Below are positions 56,803 to 64,000 of a stretch of DNA of 64,000 nucleotides, in pieces (position 1 is the first letter of the stretch; every line of letters starts with the position of its first letter). The notes under the pieces are model-generated. The model was not told where the DNA came from, did no database searches, and was given only the letters and a program-made list of their open reading frames with translations. Both the position numbers and the translations under genes were made by a program. Source of the DNA: Streptomyces sp. NBC_00239 (GTDB lineage: Bacteria; Actinomycetota; Actinomycetes; Streptomycetales; Streptomycetaceae); the NCBI RefSeq assembly GCF_036194065.1, contig NZ_CP108095.1:6944001-7008000 (forward strand), given 5' to 3'.

Positions 56803-57969
56803 GTGAAGTTTCTGCACACCTCCGACTGGCACCTCGGCCGCTCCTTCCACCGCGTCAACCTGCTCGACGCCCAGGCGGCCTTCATCGACCACCTGATCGA
56901 GACCGTCCGCACCCACGAGGTGGACGCCGTCCTCGTCGCCGGCGACGTCTACGACCGGGCGGTCCCGCCGCTGCCCGCCGTCGACCTCTTCGACCGGGCC
57001 CTGCATCGGCTCGCCGACCTCGGCGTGCCCACCGTGATGATCTCCGGCAACCACGACTCCGCCCGGCGCCTCGGCGTGGGCGCCGGCCTCATCGGCCGGG
57101 CCGGCATCCACCTCAGGACCGACCCGGCGGGCTGCGCCGACCCCGTCGTGCTGTCCGACGCACACGGGGACGTGGCCTGCTACGGGCTGCCCTACCTGGA
57201 GCCGGCCCTCGTCAAGGACGAGTTCGGGGCCGCGCAGGCCGGGCACGAGGCGGTGCTCGGCGCCGCCATGGATCGGGTCCGCGCCGACCTCGCCGGCCGC
57301 GCCCCCGGCACCCGGTCCGTCGTCCTCGCGCACGCCTTCGTCACCGGCGGGCAGGGCAGCGACAGCGAACGCGACATCACCGTCGGCGGTGTCGCCGCGG
57401 TGCCCGCGGCCGTCTTCGACGGAGTCGACTACGCGGCCCTCGGCCACCTGCACGGCTGCCAGACCATCGGCGAGCGGGTCCGCTACTCGGGCTCCCCCCT
57501 CGCCTACTCCTTCTCCGAGACCGACCACCGCAAGACCATGTGGCTGGTCGAGCTCGGCCCGGCCGGCGAACTGACCGCGGAGCGCCTCGACACCCCCGTG
57601 CCGCGCCCCCTCGCCCGGATCCGCGGCCCCCTCGAAGGACTGCTCGCCGATCCCGCGCTCGCCCGCCACGAACGGGCCTGGGTCGAGGCCACCCTCACCG
57701 ACCCGGCCCGGCCCGCCGAACCCATGGCCCGCCTCGCCGCCCGCTTCCCGCACGTCCTCAGCCTGGCGTTCGACCCGCAGGGCGCCGACGCGGACCACGG
57801 GGCCTCGTACGCCGAGCGCCTCAAGGGCCGCACCGACCAGGAGATCGCCGAGGACTTCGTCGTCCACGTCCGCGGCGGCAGCGCGGCCGACGCCGACGAG
57901 CGGGACGTACTGCGGCGGGCCTTCGACGACGTACGCACCGACGACACCCTCCGGGAGACGGACCGATGA
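56803..57969 (+). CDS. sbcD: Exonuclease subunit SbcD
   Basis: A 388-residue Mre11-type nuclease from GTG 56803. Metallophosphoesterase motifs appear in order: TSDWHLGR (D8, H10), VLVAGDVYDRA, MISGNHDSARR, VLAHAFVTGG and ALGHLHGCQ. It binds manganese and cuts hairpins and DNA ends with SbcC. Its stop overlaps the sbcC start (ATGA), so the two are made in a fixed ratio. GGAG precedes the start. No damage-type promoter is visible. Confidence 0.97.
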   Translation: MKFLHTSDWHLGRSFHRVNLLDAQAAFIDHLIETVRTHEVDAVLVAGDVYDRAVPPLPAVDLFDRALHRLADLGVPTVMISGNHDSARRLGVGAGLIGRAGIHLRTDPAGCADPVVLSDAHGDVACYGLPYLEPALVKDEFGAAQAGHEAVLGAAMDRVRADLAGRAPGTRSVVLAHAFVTGGQGSDSERDITVGGVAAVPAAVFDGVDYAALGHLHGCQTIGERVRYSGSPLAYSFSETDHRKTMWLVELGPAGELTAERLDTPVPRPLARIRGPLEGLLADPALARHERAWVEATLTDPARPAEPMARLAARFPHVLSLAFDPQGADADHGASYAERLKGRTDQEIAEDFVVHVRGGSAADADERDVLRRAFDDVRTDDTLRETDR

Positions 57970-60900
57970 GGCTGCACCGGCTCACCGTGACCGCCTTCGG
58001 GCCGTTCGCCACCGCCCAGGACATCGACTTCGACGCGCTCGCAGCCGCCGGGATCTTCCTCCTGCACGGACCCACCGGCGCCGGCAAGACCTCCGTCCTC
58101 GACGCCGTCTGCTACGCCCTCTACGGTTCGGTGCCCGGCAGCCGCCAGGCCCCCGGCGCCGGCCTGCGCAGCGACCACGCGGCCCCGGGCACCGCCACCG
58201 AGGTCCGCCTCGAACTCACCGTCGGCGGCCGCCGCCTCGAACTCACCCGGCGCCCCGAGCAGCCCCGCCCCAAGAAGCGCGGCGCCGGCACCACCCGCGA
58301 CAAGGCGCAGACCTGGCTGCGCGAACACACCGCCGAGTCCGGCTGGCAGGCCCTCAGCCGCTCCCACCAGGAGATCGCCACCGAGATCGAACACCTGCTG
58401 GGCATGAGCCGCGAGCAGTTCTGCCAGGTGGTCCTCCTCCCGCAGGGCGACTTCGCCCGCTTCTTGCGCGCCGACGCCGAGGACCGCGGCAAGCTGCTCG
58501 GCCGGCTCTTCGACACCCGCCGGTTCGCCGCCGTCGAGAAGCGCCTCGCCGAGCAGCGCCGGGCCGCCGAGGAGCAGGTGCGGGCCGGTGACGAGCGGGT
58601 GCTCGGCACCGCCCAGCGGCTCGCCCAGGCCGCCGGCCACAGCGCCGACCTGCGCGCCTGGCCGCTGCCCCCGCTCACCCCCGGCGACCCCGGGCTGGCC
58701 GACGAGGTGCGCAACTGGGCGGCCGTCGCCCGCTCCGACGCCCGCGAGCGCCGCACCGTCGCCCGGCTCGCCCTGACCGCCGCCGAACACCGGCACGAGC
58801 AGGCCGCCCGGGCCCTCGCCGAGGCCCGCGAACTCGACCGGCTCCAGCACCGCCACGCCGAGACCCGGCGCCGCGCCGAGGCCCTCGCCGCCCAGACCCC
58901 GGAGCGGGACCGGGTGCGGGACCGGCTCGACCGGGCCCGCCGCGCCGACCTCGTCGCCCCCGCCCTCGACCTGCGGCACGCGGCCGACACCGCCCACCGG
59001 GCCGCGGCCGCCGCCGACGCCCGCTGCCGGGCCCGGCTGCCCCACCCGCTGTCCGAAGCCGGCGCCGAACAACTCGCCGACCTGGAAAAACGCCTCAGCG
59101 AGGAACTCGGCGCGGTCTCCGCCGCCACCCGCGCCGAGCGCCGCAGCGCCGAGATCACCCGTGAGCGCGCCGCCCTCGACCGGGAGGCGCGCGCCGCCGA
59201 GGAACACCTCCAGGAGAGCGCCGCCTGGCTGGCCGGCTGGGAGACCGACCGCGCCGCGCTCGTGGCCCGCGTCGAACACGCCCAGCAGGCCGCCACCCTG
59301 GCCGAACAGCTCGCCGGCCGGCTCGAACCGGCCCGGCTCCAGCTGACCGCCGCCCGCCGCCGCGACACCCTCACCCGCGACGCCGACGAGGCCGCCGCCG
59401 CCCTGCTCGCCGTACGGGAGGAGTCCGGCGCCGCCCGCGAGCACTGGCTGGAGCTCAAGGAGGCCCGGCTGCGCGGGATCGCGGCCGAACTGGCCGCCGC
59501 CCTCACCGTCGGGCAGCCCTGCACCGTGTGCGGCTCCGCCCACCATCCCGACCCGGCCCGCCCCGCCCCCGGCCACGTGGACCGGGCCGCCGAGGACGCC
59601 GCCCGCGCCCGCTACGAACAGGCCGACGACCGGCGCGCCACCGCCGAACGCCGGCTCGCCGCCGTACGCGAGGCCGCCGCGGAGGCGTCGGCCGCCGCGG
59701 GCGGCGCCGCCACCGCCGAACTCCTCGCCCTGACCGCACGCCTGACCGAGGACCACGCCGCCGCGCACACCGCGGCCGGCGCCCTGCACGCGGCCCGCGA
59801 AGCGGTGGCCCGGGCGGAACGCGAGTACGAGGCACGGCTGGAGAGCCGGCGCCGCGCCGAACAGCACTCCGCCGGACGGCACTCGCACCGCGAGGCCCTC
59901 GACCGCGAACAGCGCGACCTCGAAACCGAACTCGCGCAGGTCCGCGGCGACGCCGCCAGCGTCGCCGAGCGCGCCCGCACCCTGGAGACCCGCATCCGCC
60001 TGGTCGCCGAGGCCGGGGCGGCCGCCCGGCAGGCGGAGTCCGCGGCCCAGCGGCTCAAGGAGGCCGACGACCGGCTGGCCGACGCCGCCTTCAAGGCGGG
60101 CTTCGACACCACCGACGCGGCGGCCGCCGCCGTCCTGCCCGAGCACGAACGCGCCGCGTACCAGCGCCGGACCGACGCCTGGCAGGCCGAGGAAGCGGCC
60201 CTCGCCGAGCGGCGCGCCGAAACCGATTCCGCCGCCGCGGCCGAACTGCCGCCCGCCCGCCCCGAAGACGCGCAGGCCGCCGCGGACCGCGCCGCCGCAC
60301 ACCTGCGTACGGCGGGCTCCGCGGCCGACGCGGCCCGGGTCCGCTGCACCGAGGTGGACCGGCTGTCCCGGCAGGCCGACGCCGAACTGCGCTCGCTGGG
60401 CCCGCTGCGCGCCGAGTACGACAGGGTGGCCCGCCTCGCCGGCCTCACGGCGGGCACCTCCGCCGACAACGAACGCCGGATGCGGCTGGAGTCGTACGTG
60501 CTCGCCGCCCGGCTGGAGCAGGTGGCCGCGGCCGCCACGATCCGGCTGCTGAAGATGTCCGGCGGCCGCTACACGCTCGTGCACTCCGACGAACGGGCGG
60601 GCGGCCGCGGCCGGTCGGGACTCGGCCTGCACGTGCTCGACGCGTGGACCGGACGGGCCCGCGACACGGCCACGCTGTCCGGCGGCGAGACGTTCTTCGC
60701 GTCACTGGCCCTGGCGCTGGGCCTGGCGGACGTGGTCACCGACGAGGCCGGCGGCATGAGGCTGGACACCCTGTTCATCGACGAGGGCTTCGGCAGCCTG
60801 GACGACCAGGCCCTGGACGAGGTCCTCGACGTGCTGGACTCACTGCGCGAACGCGACCGCAGCGTGGGCATCGTCAGCCACGTCGCGGACCTGCGCACGC

Positions 60901-61085
60901 GCGTCCAGGCGCAGTTGGAGGTCGTCAAGCAGCGGGACGGCTCTGCGGTCCGCCAGCGGACCGGGGCGCCGGCCGCGACCGGGACGGGGGACGCGAAGGC
61001 GACCACGACCGGGGCGCGGGAAGCGACCGGGACCGTGCCCGTTCCCCGGGCCGCTCCCGCGAGCGTGCCGGGCGCGGCGGGCTGA
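57966..61085 (+). CDS. sbcC: Exonuclease subunit SbcC (SMC-like ATPase)
   Basis: A 1039-residue Rad50-type ATPase from ATG 57966. Walker A is GPTGAGKTS (35-43), the zinc hook is CTVCGSAH (C519, C522) in the centre of two long coiled-coil arms, the ABC signature is LSGGETFF (904-911) and Walker B is LFIDEGFG (936-943). With SbcD it opens protein-blocked ends and hairpins. The C-terminal 55 residues are low-complexity Thr/Ala/Gly. Length is normal for the family. Confidence 0.97.
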   Translation: MRLHRLTVTAFGPFATAQDIDFDALAAAGIFLLHGPTGAGKTSVLDAVCYALYGSVPGSRQAPGAGLRSDHAAPGTATEVRLELTVGGRRLELTRRPEQPRPKKRGAGTTRDKAQTWLREHTAESGWQALSRSHQEIATEIEHLLGMSREQFCQVVLLPQGDFARFLRADAEDRGKLLGRLFDTRRFAAVEKRLAEQRRAAEEQVRAGDERVLGTAQRLAQAAGHSADLRAWPLPPLTPGDPGLADEVRNWAAVARSDARERRTVARLALTAAEHRHEQAARALAEARELDRLQHRHAETRRRAEALAAQTPERDRVRDRLDRARRADLVAPALDLRHAADTAHRAAAAADARCRARLPHPLSEAGAEQLADLEKRLSEELGAVSAATRAERRSAEITRERAALDREARAAEEHLQESAAWLAGWETDRAALVARVEHAQQAATLAEQLAGRLEPARLQLTAARRRDTLTRDADEAAAALLAVREESGAAREHWLELKEARLRGIAAELAAALTVGQPCTVCGSAHHPDPARPAPGHVDRAAEDAARARYEQADDRRATAERRLAAVREAAAEASAAAGGAATAELLALTARLTEDHAAAHTAAGALHAAREAVARAEREYEARLESRRRAEQHSAGRHSHREALDREQRDLETELAQVRGDAASVAERARTLETRIRLVAEAGAAARQAESAAQRLKEADDRLADAAFKAGFDTTDAAAAAVLPEHERAAYQRRTDAWQAEEAALAERRAETDSAAAAELPPARPEDAQAAADRAAAHLRTAGSAADAARVRCTEVDRLSRQADAELRSLGPLRAEYDRVARLAGLTAGTSADNERRMRLESYVLAARLEQVAAAATIRLLKMSGGRYTLVHSDERAGGRGRSGLGLHVLDAWTGRARDTATLSGGETFFASLALALGLADVVTDEAGGMRLDTLFIDEGFGSLDDQALDEVLDVLDSLRERDRSVGIVSHVADLRTRVQAQLEVVKQRDGSAVRQRTGAPAATGTGDAKATTTGAREATGTVPVPRAAPASVPGAAG

Positions 61086-61091
61086 CCGGTC

Positions 61092-61538
61092 TCACGGACT
61101 GAGCGGCCGCCGCGCCAGCGGCGAGGAGTAGACGATGCTCGTGGTCACCGGGCCGAGTGCGGAGATCCTGCCGGCGACCTCCTCCAGGTGGCGCATCGAC
61201 CGGGCCGCGACCTTGAGGACGAAGCAGTCGTCGCCCGTGACGTGATGGGCCTCCAGGATGTCGGGCGTGACGTCCAGCAGATCGTGGAACGGCTTGTAGT
61301 TGCCGTGCGGATAGCGCAGCCGGACCAGGGCCAGGATCGACTTGCCCAGCTTCTCGTGGTCGACCACCGCCGTGTAGCCGGTGATCACCCCGGCCTCCTC
61401 CAGCCGGCGGACCCGCTCGGTGACGGCGCTCGCGGACATCGAGACGGCGCGGGCGAGGTCGGCGAAGCTGGCCCGGCCGTCGCGCTGGAGGGCTTCGAGG
61501 ATGCGCCAGTCAGTGGCGTCAGGGGAATAAGCGGTCAT
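61092..61538 (-). CDS. Lrp/AsnC-family regulator
   Basis: A 148-residue protein from ATG 61538. The HTH is DWRILEALQRDGRASFADLA, then RAVSMSASAVTERVRRLEEA. The RAM domain follows with ILALVRLRYPHGNYKPFHDL, then EAHHVTGDDCFVLKVAARSM, where the glycine-aspartate turn forms the ligand pocket. It probably senses an amino acid and regulates the divergent rhodanese gene 94 nt away. It converges with sbcC. Confidence 0.92.
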   Translation of the reverse strand: MTAYSPDATDWRILEALQRDGRASFADLARAVSMSASAVTERVRRLEEAGVITGYTAVVDHEKLGKSILALVRLRYPHGNYKPFHDLLDVTPDILEAHHVTGDDCFVLKVAARSMRHLEEVAGRISALGPVTTSIVYSSPLARRPLSP

Positions 61539-61619
61539 GCGCCAGGAGTACCAGGTGAATCCCCGGCAGAACAAGCGAAAGCCCGCGGAAACCCACTTCC
61601 TCGGATGATCAACAGATCG

Positions 61620-61625
61620 TAGATT
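61620..61625 (+). promoter_or_regulatory. -10 element of the rhodanese gene
   Basis: TAGATT ends 7 nt before ATG 61633, with a weak TTCCTC -35 17 nt further upstream. A leaderless transcript is likely. The Lrp-type regulator probably binds in this 94-nt divergent region. Confidence 0.5.
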
Positions 61626-61632
61626 TCTGAGC

Positions 61633-62145
61633 ATGACGACGACGCAGAACCCCACCACCGCCCCCGCCGCCAACCCCGTGCTCCGGGTGCCGCCGGCCAC
61701 CCCCGCCGCCGCAGCGGCCTACTTCGCCGCGAGCCTGGCCTTCCACGCGGACGTGTCGGACGTCGCCGCCGCCTTCAAGGCGCACCGCGAAGAGGGTGCC
61801 GAGCTTGGCTTCGTCCTCCTCGACTCCCGTTCCACCCCGTCCTGGGACCAGGCGCACGTGCCCGGCGCGATCCACCTGCCCACCGCGCTCATCGCCGAGC
61901 AGGCCGAGCGGCTCCTCGACAAGAACGTGCCGGTCGTGACGTACTGCTGGGGCCCGGGCTGCAACGGCGGCACGCGCTCCGCGCTCGCGCTGGCCGAACT
62001 CGGCTACCAGGTCAAGGAGATGCTCGGCGGCATCGAGTACTGGATCCGCGAGGGCTTCGAGGTCGAGACCTGGCAGGGCACCGAGCGGCGCCCCGAGGCC
62101 GACCCGCTGACCGCGCCCACCGACTCGGACGACTGCGGCTGCTGA
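61633..62145 (+). CDS. Rhodanese-domain protein
   Basis: A 170-residue single-domain sulfurtransferase-type protein. FVLLDSRSTPSWDQAHVPGA (60-79) and IHLPTALI form the CH2 motifs; the active loop is VTYCWGPGCNGGTRSA with C105 as the catalytic cysteine. Three C-terminal cysteines/aspartates (DSDDCGC) form a tail that could bind metal or a second sulfur. It transfers sulfane sulfur to a thiol acceptor. It diverges from the Lrp/AsnC gene. Confidence 0.92.
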   Translation: MTTTQNPTTAPAANPVLRVPPATPAAAAAYFAASLAFHADVSDVAAAFKAHREEGAELGFVLLDSRSTPSWDQAHVPGAIHLPTALIAEQAERLLDKNVPVVTYCWGPGCNGGTRSALALAELGYQVKEMLGGIEYWIREGFEVETWQGTERRPEADPLTAPTDSDDCGC

Positions 62146-62160
62146 CACCCGCCGGAAACG

Positions 62161-62206
62161 GCGTACGGGCCGTCCCGCCCCCGCGGAGGCGGAACGGCCC
62201 GTACGC
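62161..62206. terminator. Hairpin between convergent rhodanese and DUF885 genes
   Basis: GCGTACGGGCCGT (62161-62173) pairs with ACGGCCCGTACGC (62194-62206), and CCGCC/GGCGG extends the stem after one bulge. It should terminate both converging genes. Confidence 0.88.
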
Positions 62207-62218
62207 GTCGCTCCGGGG

Positions 62219-63910
62219 TCAGAGCTTGGACAGCTCGTCGACCAGGTCGTCCAGACCCAGCGAGCCCTGCGACAGCGCGGCCATGTGCCAGGCCTTCGCG
62301 TCGAAGGCGTCGCCGTGCGCGGCCCGCGCGTTGTCGCGGCCCAGCAGCCAGGCGCGCTCGCCCAGCTTGTAGCCGACGGCCTGGCCCGGCATCGACAGGT
62401 AGCGGGTCAGCTCGCTGACCACGAAGTCCGCCGGGCGGCCGCTGTGCAGCCCGAAGAACTCCTGCGCCAGGTCGGGGGTCCAGCGCTCGCCCGGACGGAA
62501 CGGCGAGTCCGCCGGGATCTCCAGGCCCAGGTGCATGCCGATGTCGACGATCACCCGGCAGGCGCGCATCATCTGGCAGTCCAGGTAGCCCAGCCGCTGC
62601 TCGGCGTCCTTGAGGAAGCCCAGCTCGTCCATGAGCCGCTCCGCGTACAGCGCCCAGCCCTCGGCGTTGGCGCTGACGATGCCGACCGTCGCCTGGTAGC
62701 GCGACAGCTGGTCGGCGACGTGCGCCCACTGCGCGATCTGCAGGTGGTGGCCCGGCACGCCCTCGTGGTACCAGGTCGACACCAGGTCGTAGACCGGGAA
62801 GCGGGTCGCCCCCATGGTCGGCAGCCAGGTCCGGCCCGGGCGCGAGAAGTCCTCGGACGGGCCCGTGTAGTACGGGGCGGCCGCGCCGCCGGGCGGCGCG
62901 ATCCGGGACTCCACCTTGCGCACGCGCTCGGCGAGTTCGAAGTGCGTGCCGTCGAGCGCCTCGATGGCCTCGTCCATCAGGCCCTGCAGCCAGGCCTGGA
63001 CCTCGTCCACGCCCTCGATGTGGGTGCCGTGCTCGTCGAGGTGGCGCAGCGCCTCCCACGGGTCCGAGCCGGGCAGGATCTTGTCCGCCTCGGCCTTCAT
63101 CTCGCCGAGCAGCCGGTGGTACTCCGACCAGCCGTACGCGTACGCCTCGTCCAGGTCCAGGTCGGTGCCGTTGAAGTAGCGCGACCAGCGGGCGTACCGC
63201 TCGCGGCCCACCGTCTCCGGCCGGCCCTCGACGGCGGGCGCGTACACGTCGCGCATCCAGTCGCGCAGCGCGACGACCGCGGCCGTGGCGCCCTTGGCGG
63301 CCTCGCCCAGTTCACCGGCGAGCGCCTCGGGGCCGCCCGCGGCGAACTCGTCGAAGAAGGCGGCGCCCTCGTCCTCGCCGGCCCACGCGGTGAGCTGGCC
63401 CACGAAGGTCGCGGTGGGCCGCGGGGCGCCGTACAGCTCGCGCTCCAGGCCGAGTGCGAGGCACGCCCGGTAGCCCTCGAGGGCGTCCGGGACGGCCCGC
63501 AGGCGCTCGGCGATCGCCGCCCAGTCCTCGTCGGTGTCGGCCGGGGTGAGGGTGAACACCTCGCGCACCGAATGCACGGGGGAGTGGATGTTGCTGACCG
63601 CGCGCAGGTCCTCGTCGGCCTCGTGCACGGCGAGTTCGGCGGTGAGTCGCTCGCGCAGCAGCCGGGCGCAGCGACGCTCGGCGTCACTGTCGCCGCCCGG
63701 CAGCCGCTCCGCGGCGGTCAGCTTGTCCAGGGTGGTCCGGGCCAGCTCGGCGACGGCCTCCCGGCCGGCCGGAGAGAAGTCCGGGAGCTTCGAGGAGCTC
63801 TCGGCGACACCGAGGTAGGTGCCGGTGATCGGGTCGAGTGCGATGAGGGCGTCGACGTACGCATCGGCGACCTGGCGGGGCAGCTGGCTGCCGGAGAGGG
63901 TGTCTGACAT
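62219..63910 (-). CDS. DUF885-family metalloprotein
   Basis: A 563-residue protein from ATG 63910; GTG 63946 is possible but lies upstream of an operator-like palindrome. The N-terminal half is helical. The metal motif is STWYHEGVPGHHLQIAQW (378-395) with H382, E383, H388 and H389, and NAEGWALYAERLMDELG supplies the distal glutamate. This fits DUF885 peptidase-like proteins related to M32/M3 carboxypeptidases. No signal peptide is present. Its promoter lies near the right edge. Confidence 0.92.
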   Translation of the reverse strand: MSDTLSGSQLPRQVADAYVDALIALDPITGTYLGVAESSSKLPDFSPAGREAVAELARTTLDKLTAAERLPGGDSDAERRCARLLRERLTAELAVHEADEDLRAVSNIHSPVHSVREVFTLTPADTDEDWAAIAERLRAVPDALEGYRACLALGLERELYGAPRPTATFVGQLTAWAGEDEGAAFFDEFAAGGPEALAGELGEAAKGATAAVVALRDWMRDVYAPAVEGRPETVGRERYARWSRYFNGTDLDLDEAYAYGWSEYHRLLGEMKAEADKILPGSDPWEALRHLDEHGTHIEGVDEVQAWLQGLMDEAIEALDGTHFELAERVRKVESRIAPPGGAAAPYYTGPSEDFSRPGRTWLPTMGATRFPVYDLVSTWYHEGVPGHHLQIAQWAHVADQLSRYQATVGIVSANAEGWALYAERLMDELGFLKDAEQRLGYLDCQMMRACRVIVDIGMHLGLEIPADSPFRPGERWTPDLAQEFFGLHSGRPADFVVSELTRYLSMPGQAVGYKLGERAWLLGRDNARAAHGDAFDAKAWHMAALSQGSLGLDDLVDELSKL

Positions 63911-63913
63911 GGG

Positions 63914-63935
63914 GACATCTTCGTACGAAAATGTC
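63914..63935. promoter_or_regulatory. 22-nt near-perfect palindrome before the DUF885 gene
   Basis: GACATcTTCGT is matched by ACGAAaATGTC, with one mismatch over 11-nt arms, around a perfect TTCGTACGAA core. It lies 3 nt before the ATG and is well placed for a repressor of this gene. Confidence 0.7.
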
Positions 63936-64000
63936 TCCCGCGTCACTACCGTTCCTACTCAGCCGCCTGACGCCGGAGGCTCGTTCACTCCTCGGCGGCG

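Noticed and set aside
57504..60632. A 1042-codon open frame antisense to sbcC
   Set aside because: It is a by-product of G+C-biased codons; it has low-complexity Gly/Val/Arg sequence, while the plus strand encodes all SbcC motifs in order.

Overview
The window looks like Streptomyces or a very close actinomycete. It has very high G+C with strong third-position bias, many GTG/TTG starts, rare TTA codons, lineage-typical families (a DUF5999-like protein, DUF574 methyltransferase, CvnA-like ATPase, XRE/TPR regulators), and leaderless promoters in which a -10 hexamer ends 6-7 nt before the start codon. No rRNA, tRNA, CRISPR or insertion sequence was seen. All product names come from reading the translations by eye; no database search was run.

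The window has two halves. Bases 1 to about 29.6 kb are accessory. Reading leftwards on the minus strand from 9.2 kb to the left edge is a sugar/glycan-type cluster: two HAD phosphatases, two GT2-type glycosyltransferases, an APH-like kinase, a Gfo/Idh/MocA dehydrogenase, a DegT aminotransferase, a short NDP-sugar dehydrogenase and an incomplete polysaccharide-deacetylase-like gene. From 18.2 down to 10.6 kb is a ten-gene operon stitched by eight 4-nt stop/start overlaps and one 8-nt overlap. It encodes a DUF574 methyltransferase, an MFS transporter, a double GNAT-like protein, a Cys4 protein, three helix-turn-helix proteins and a 43-residue microprotein; I know of no described system with this composition. 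From 18.4 to 27 kb lie regulators and signalling pieces: an orphan CvnA-like ATPase, an anti-sigma-type ATPase, two resolvase-like remnants, a TrmO-like protein and an HTH-YdcF-WbqC unit. Four genes here carry a TTA codon, suggesting bldA control. At 27.3-29.6 kb are a small membrane/HTH protein, an excisionase-like protein and a tyrosine integrase, which probably mark the right end of an integrated element abutting the 5' end of a HipA-like gene.

From 29.65 kb on the content is ordinary chromosome: a HipA-like/DUF3037 pair, two SDR reductases, a solute-binding lipoprotein, ung with a DNA-damage-type promoter, lnt, uppP, a TVP38-type protein, an AlkD-like protein, a patatin, a spermidine-synthase-like protein, an MFS exporter, a thioesterase, a GH3 glucosidase, DedA, gamma-carbonic anhydrase, EamA with XRE-cupin, YigZ, a crotonase, sbcDC, Lrp/AsnC, rhodanese and a DUF885 metalloprotein. 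Two cell-envelope genes (lnt, uppP) and several repair genes (ung, AlkD-like, sbcDC) lie here as short independent units, with strong hairpin terminators at 40.3, 47.95 and 62.2 kb.
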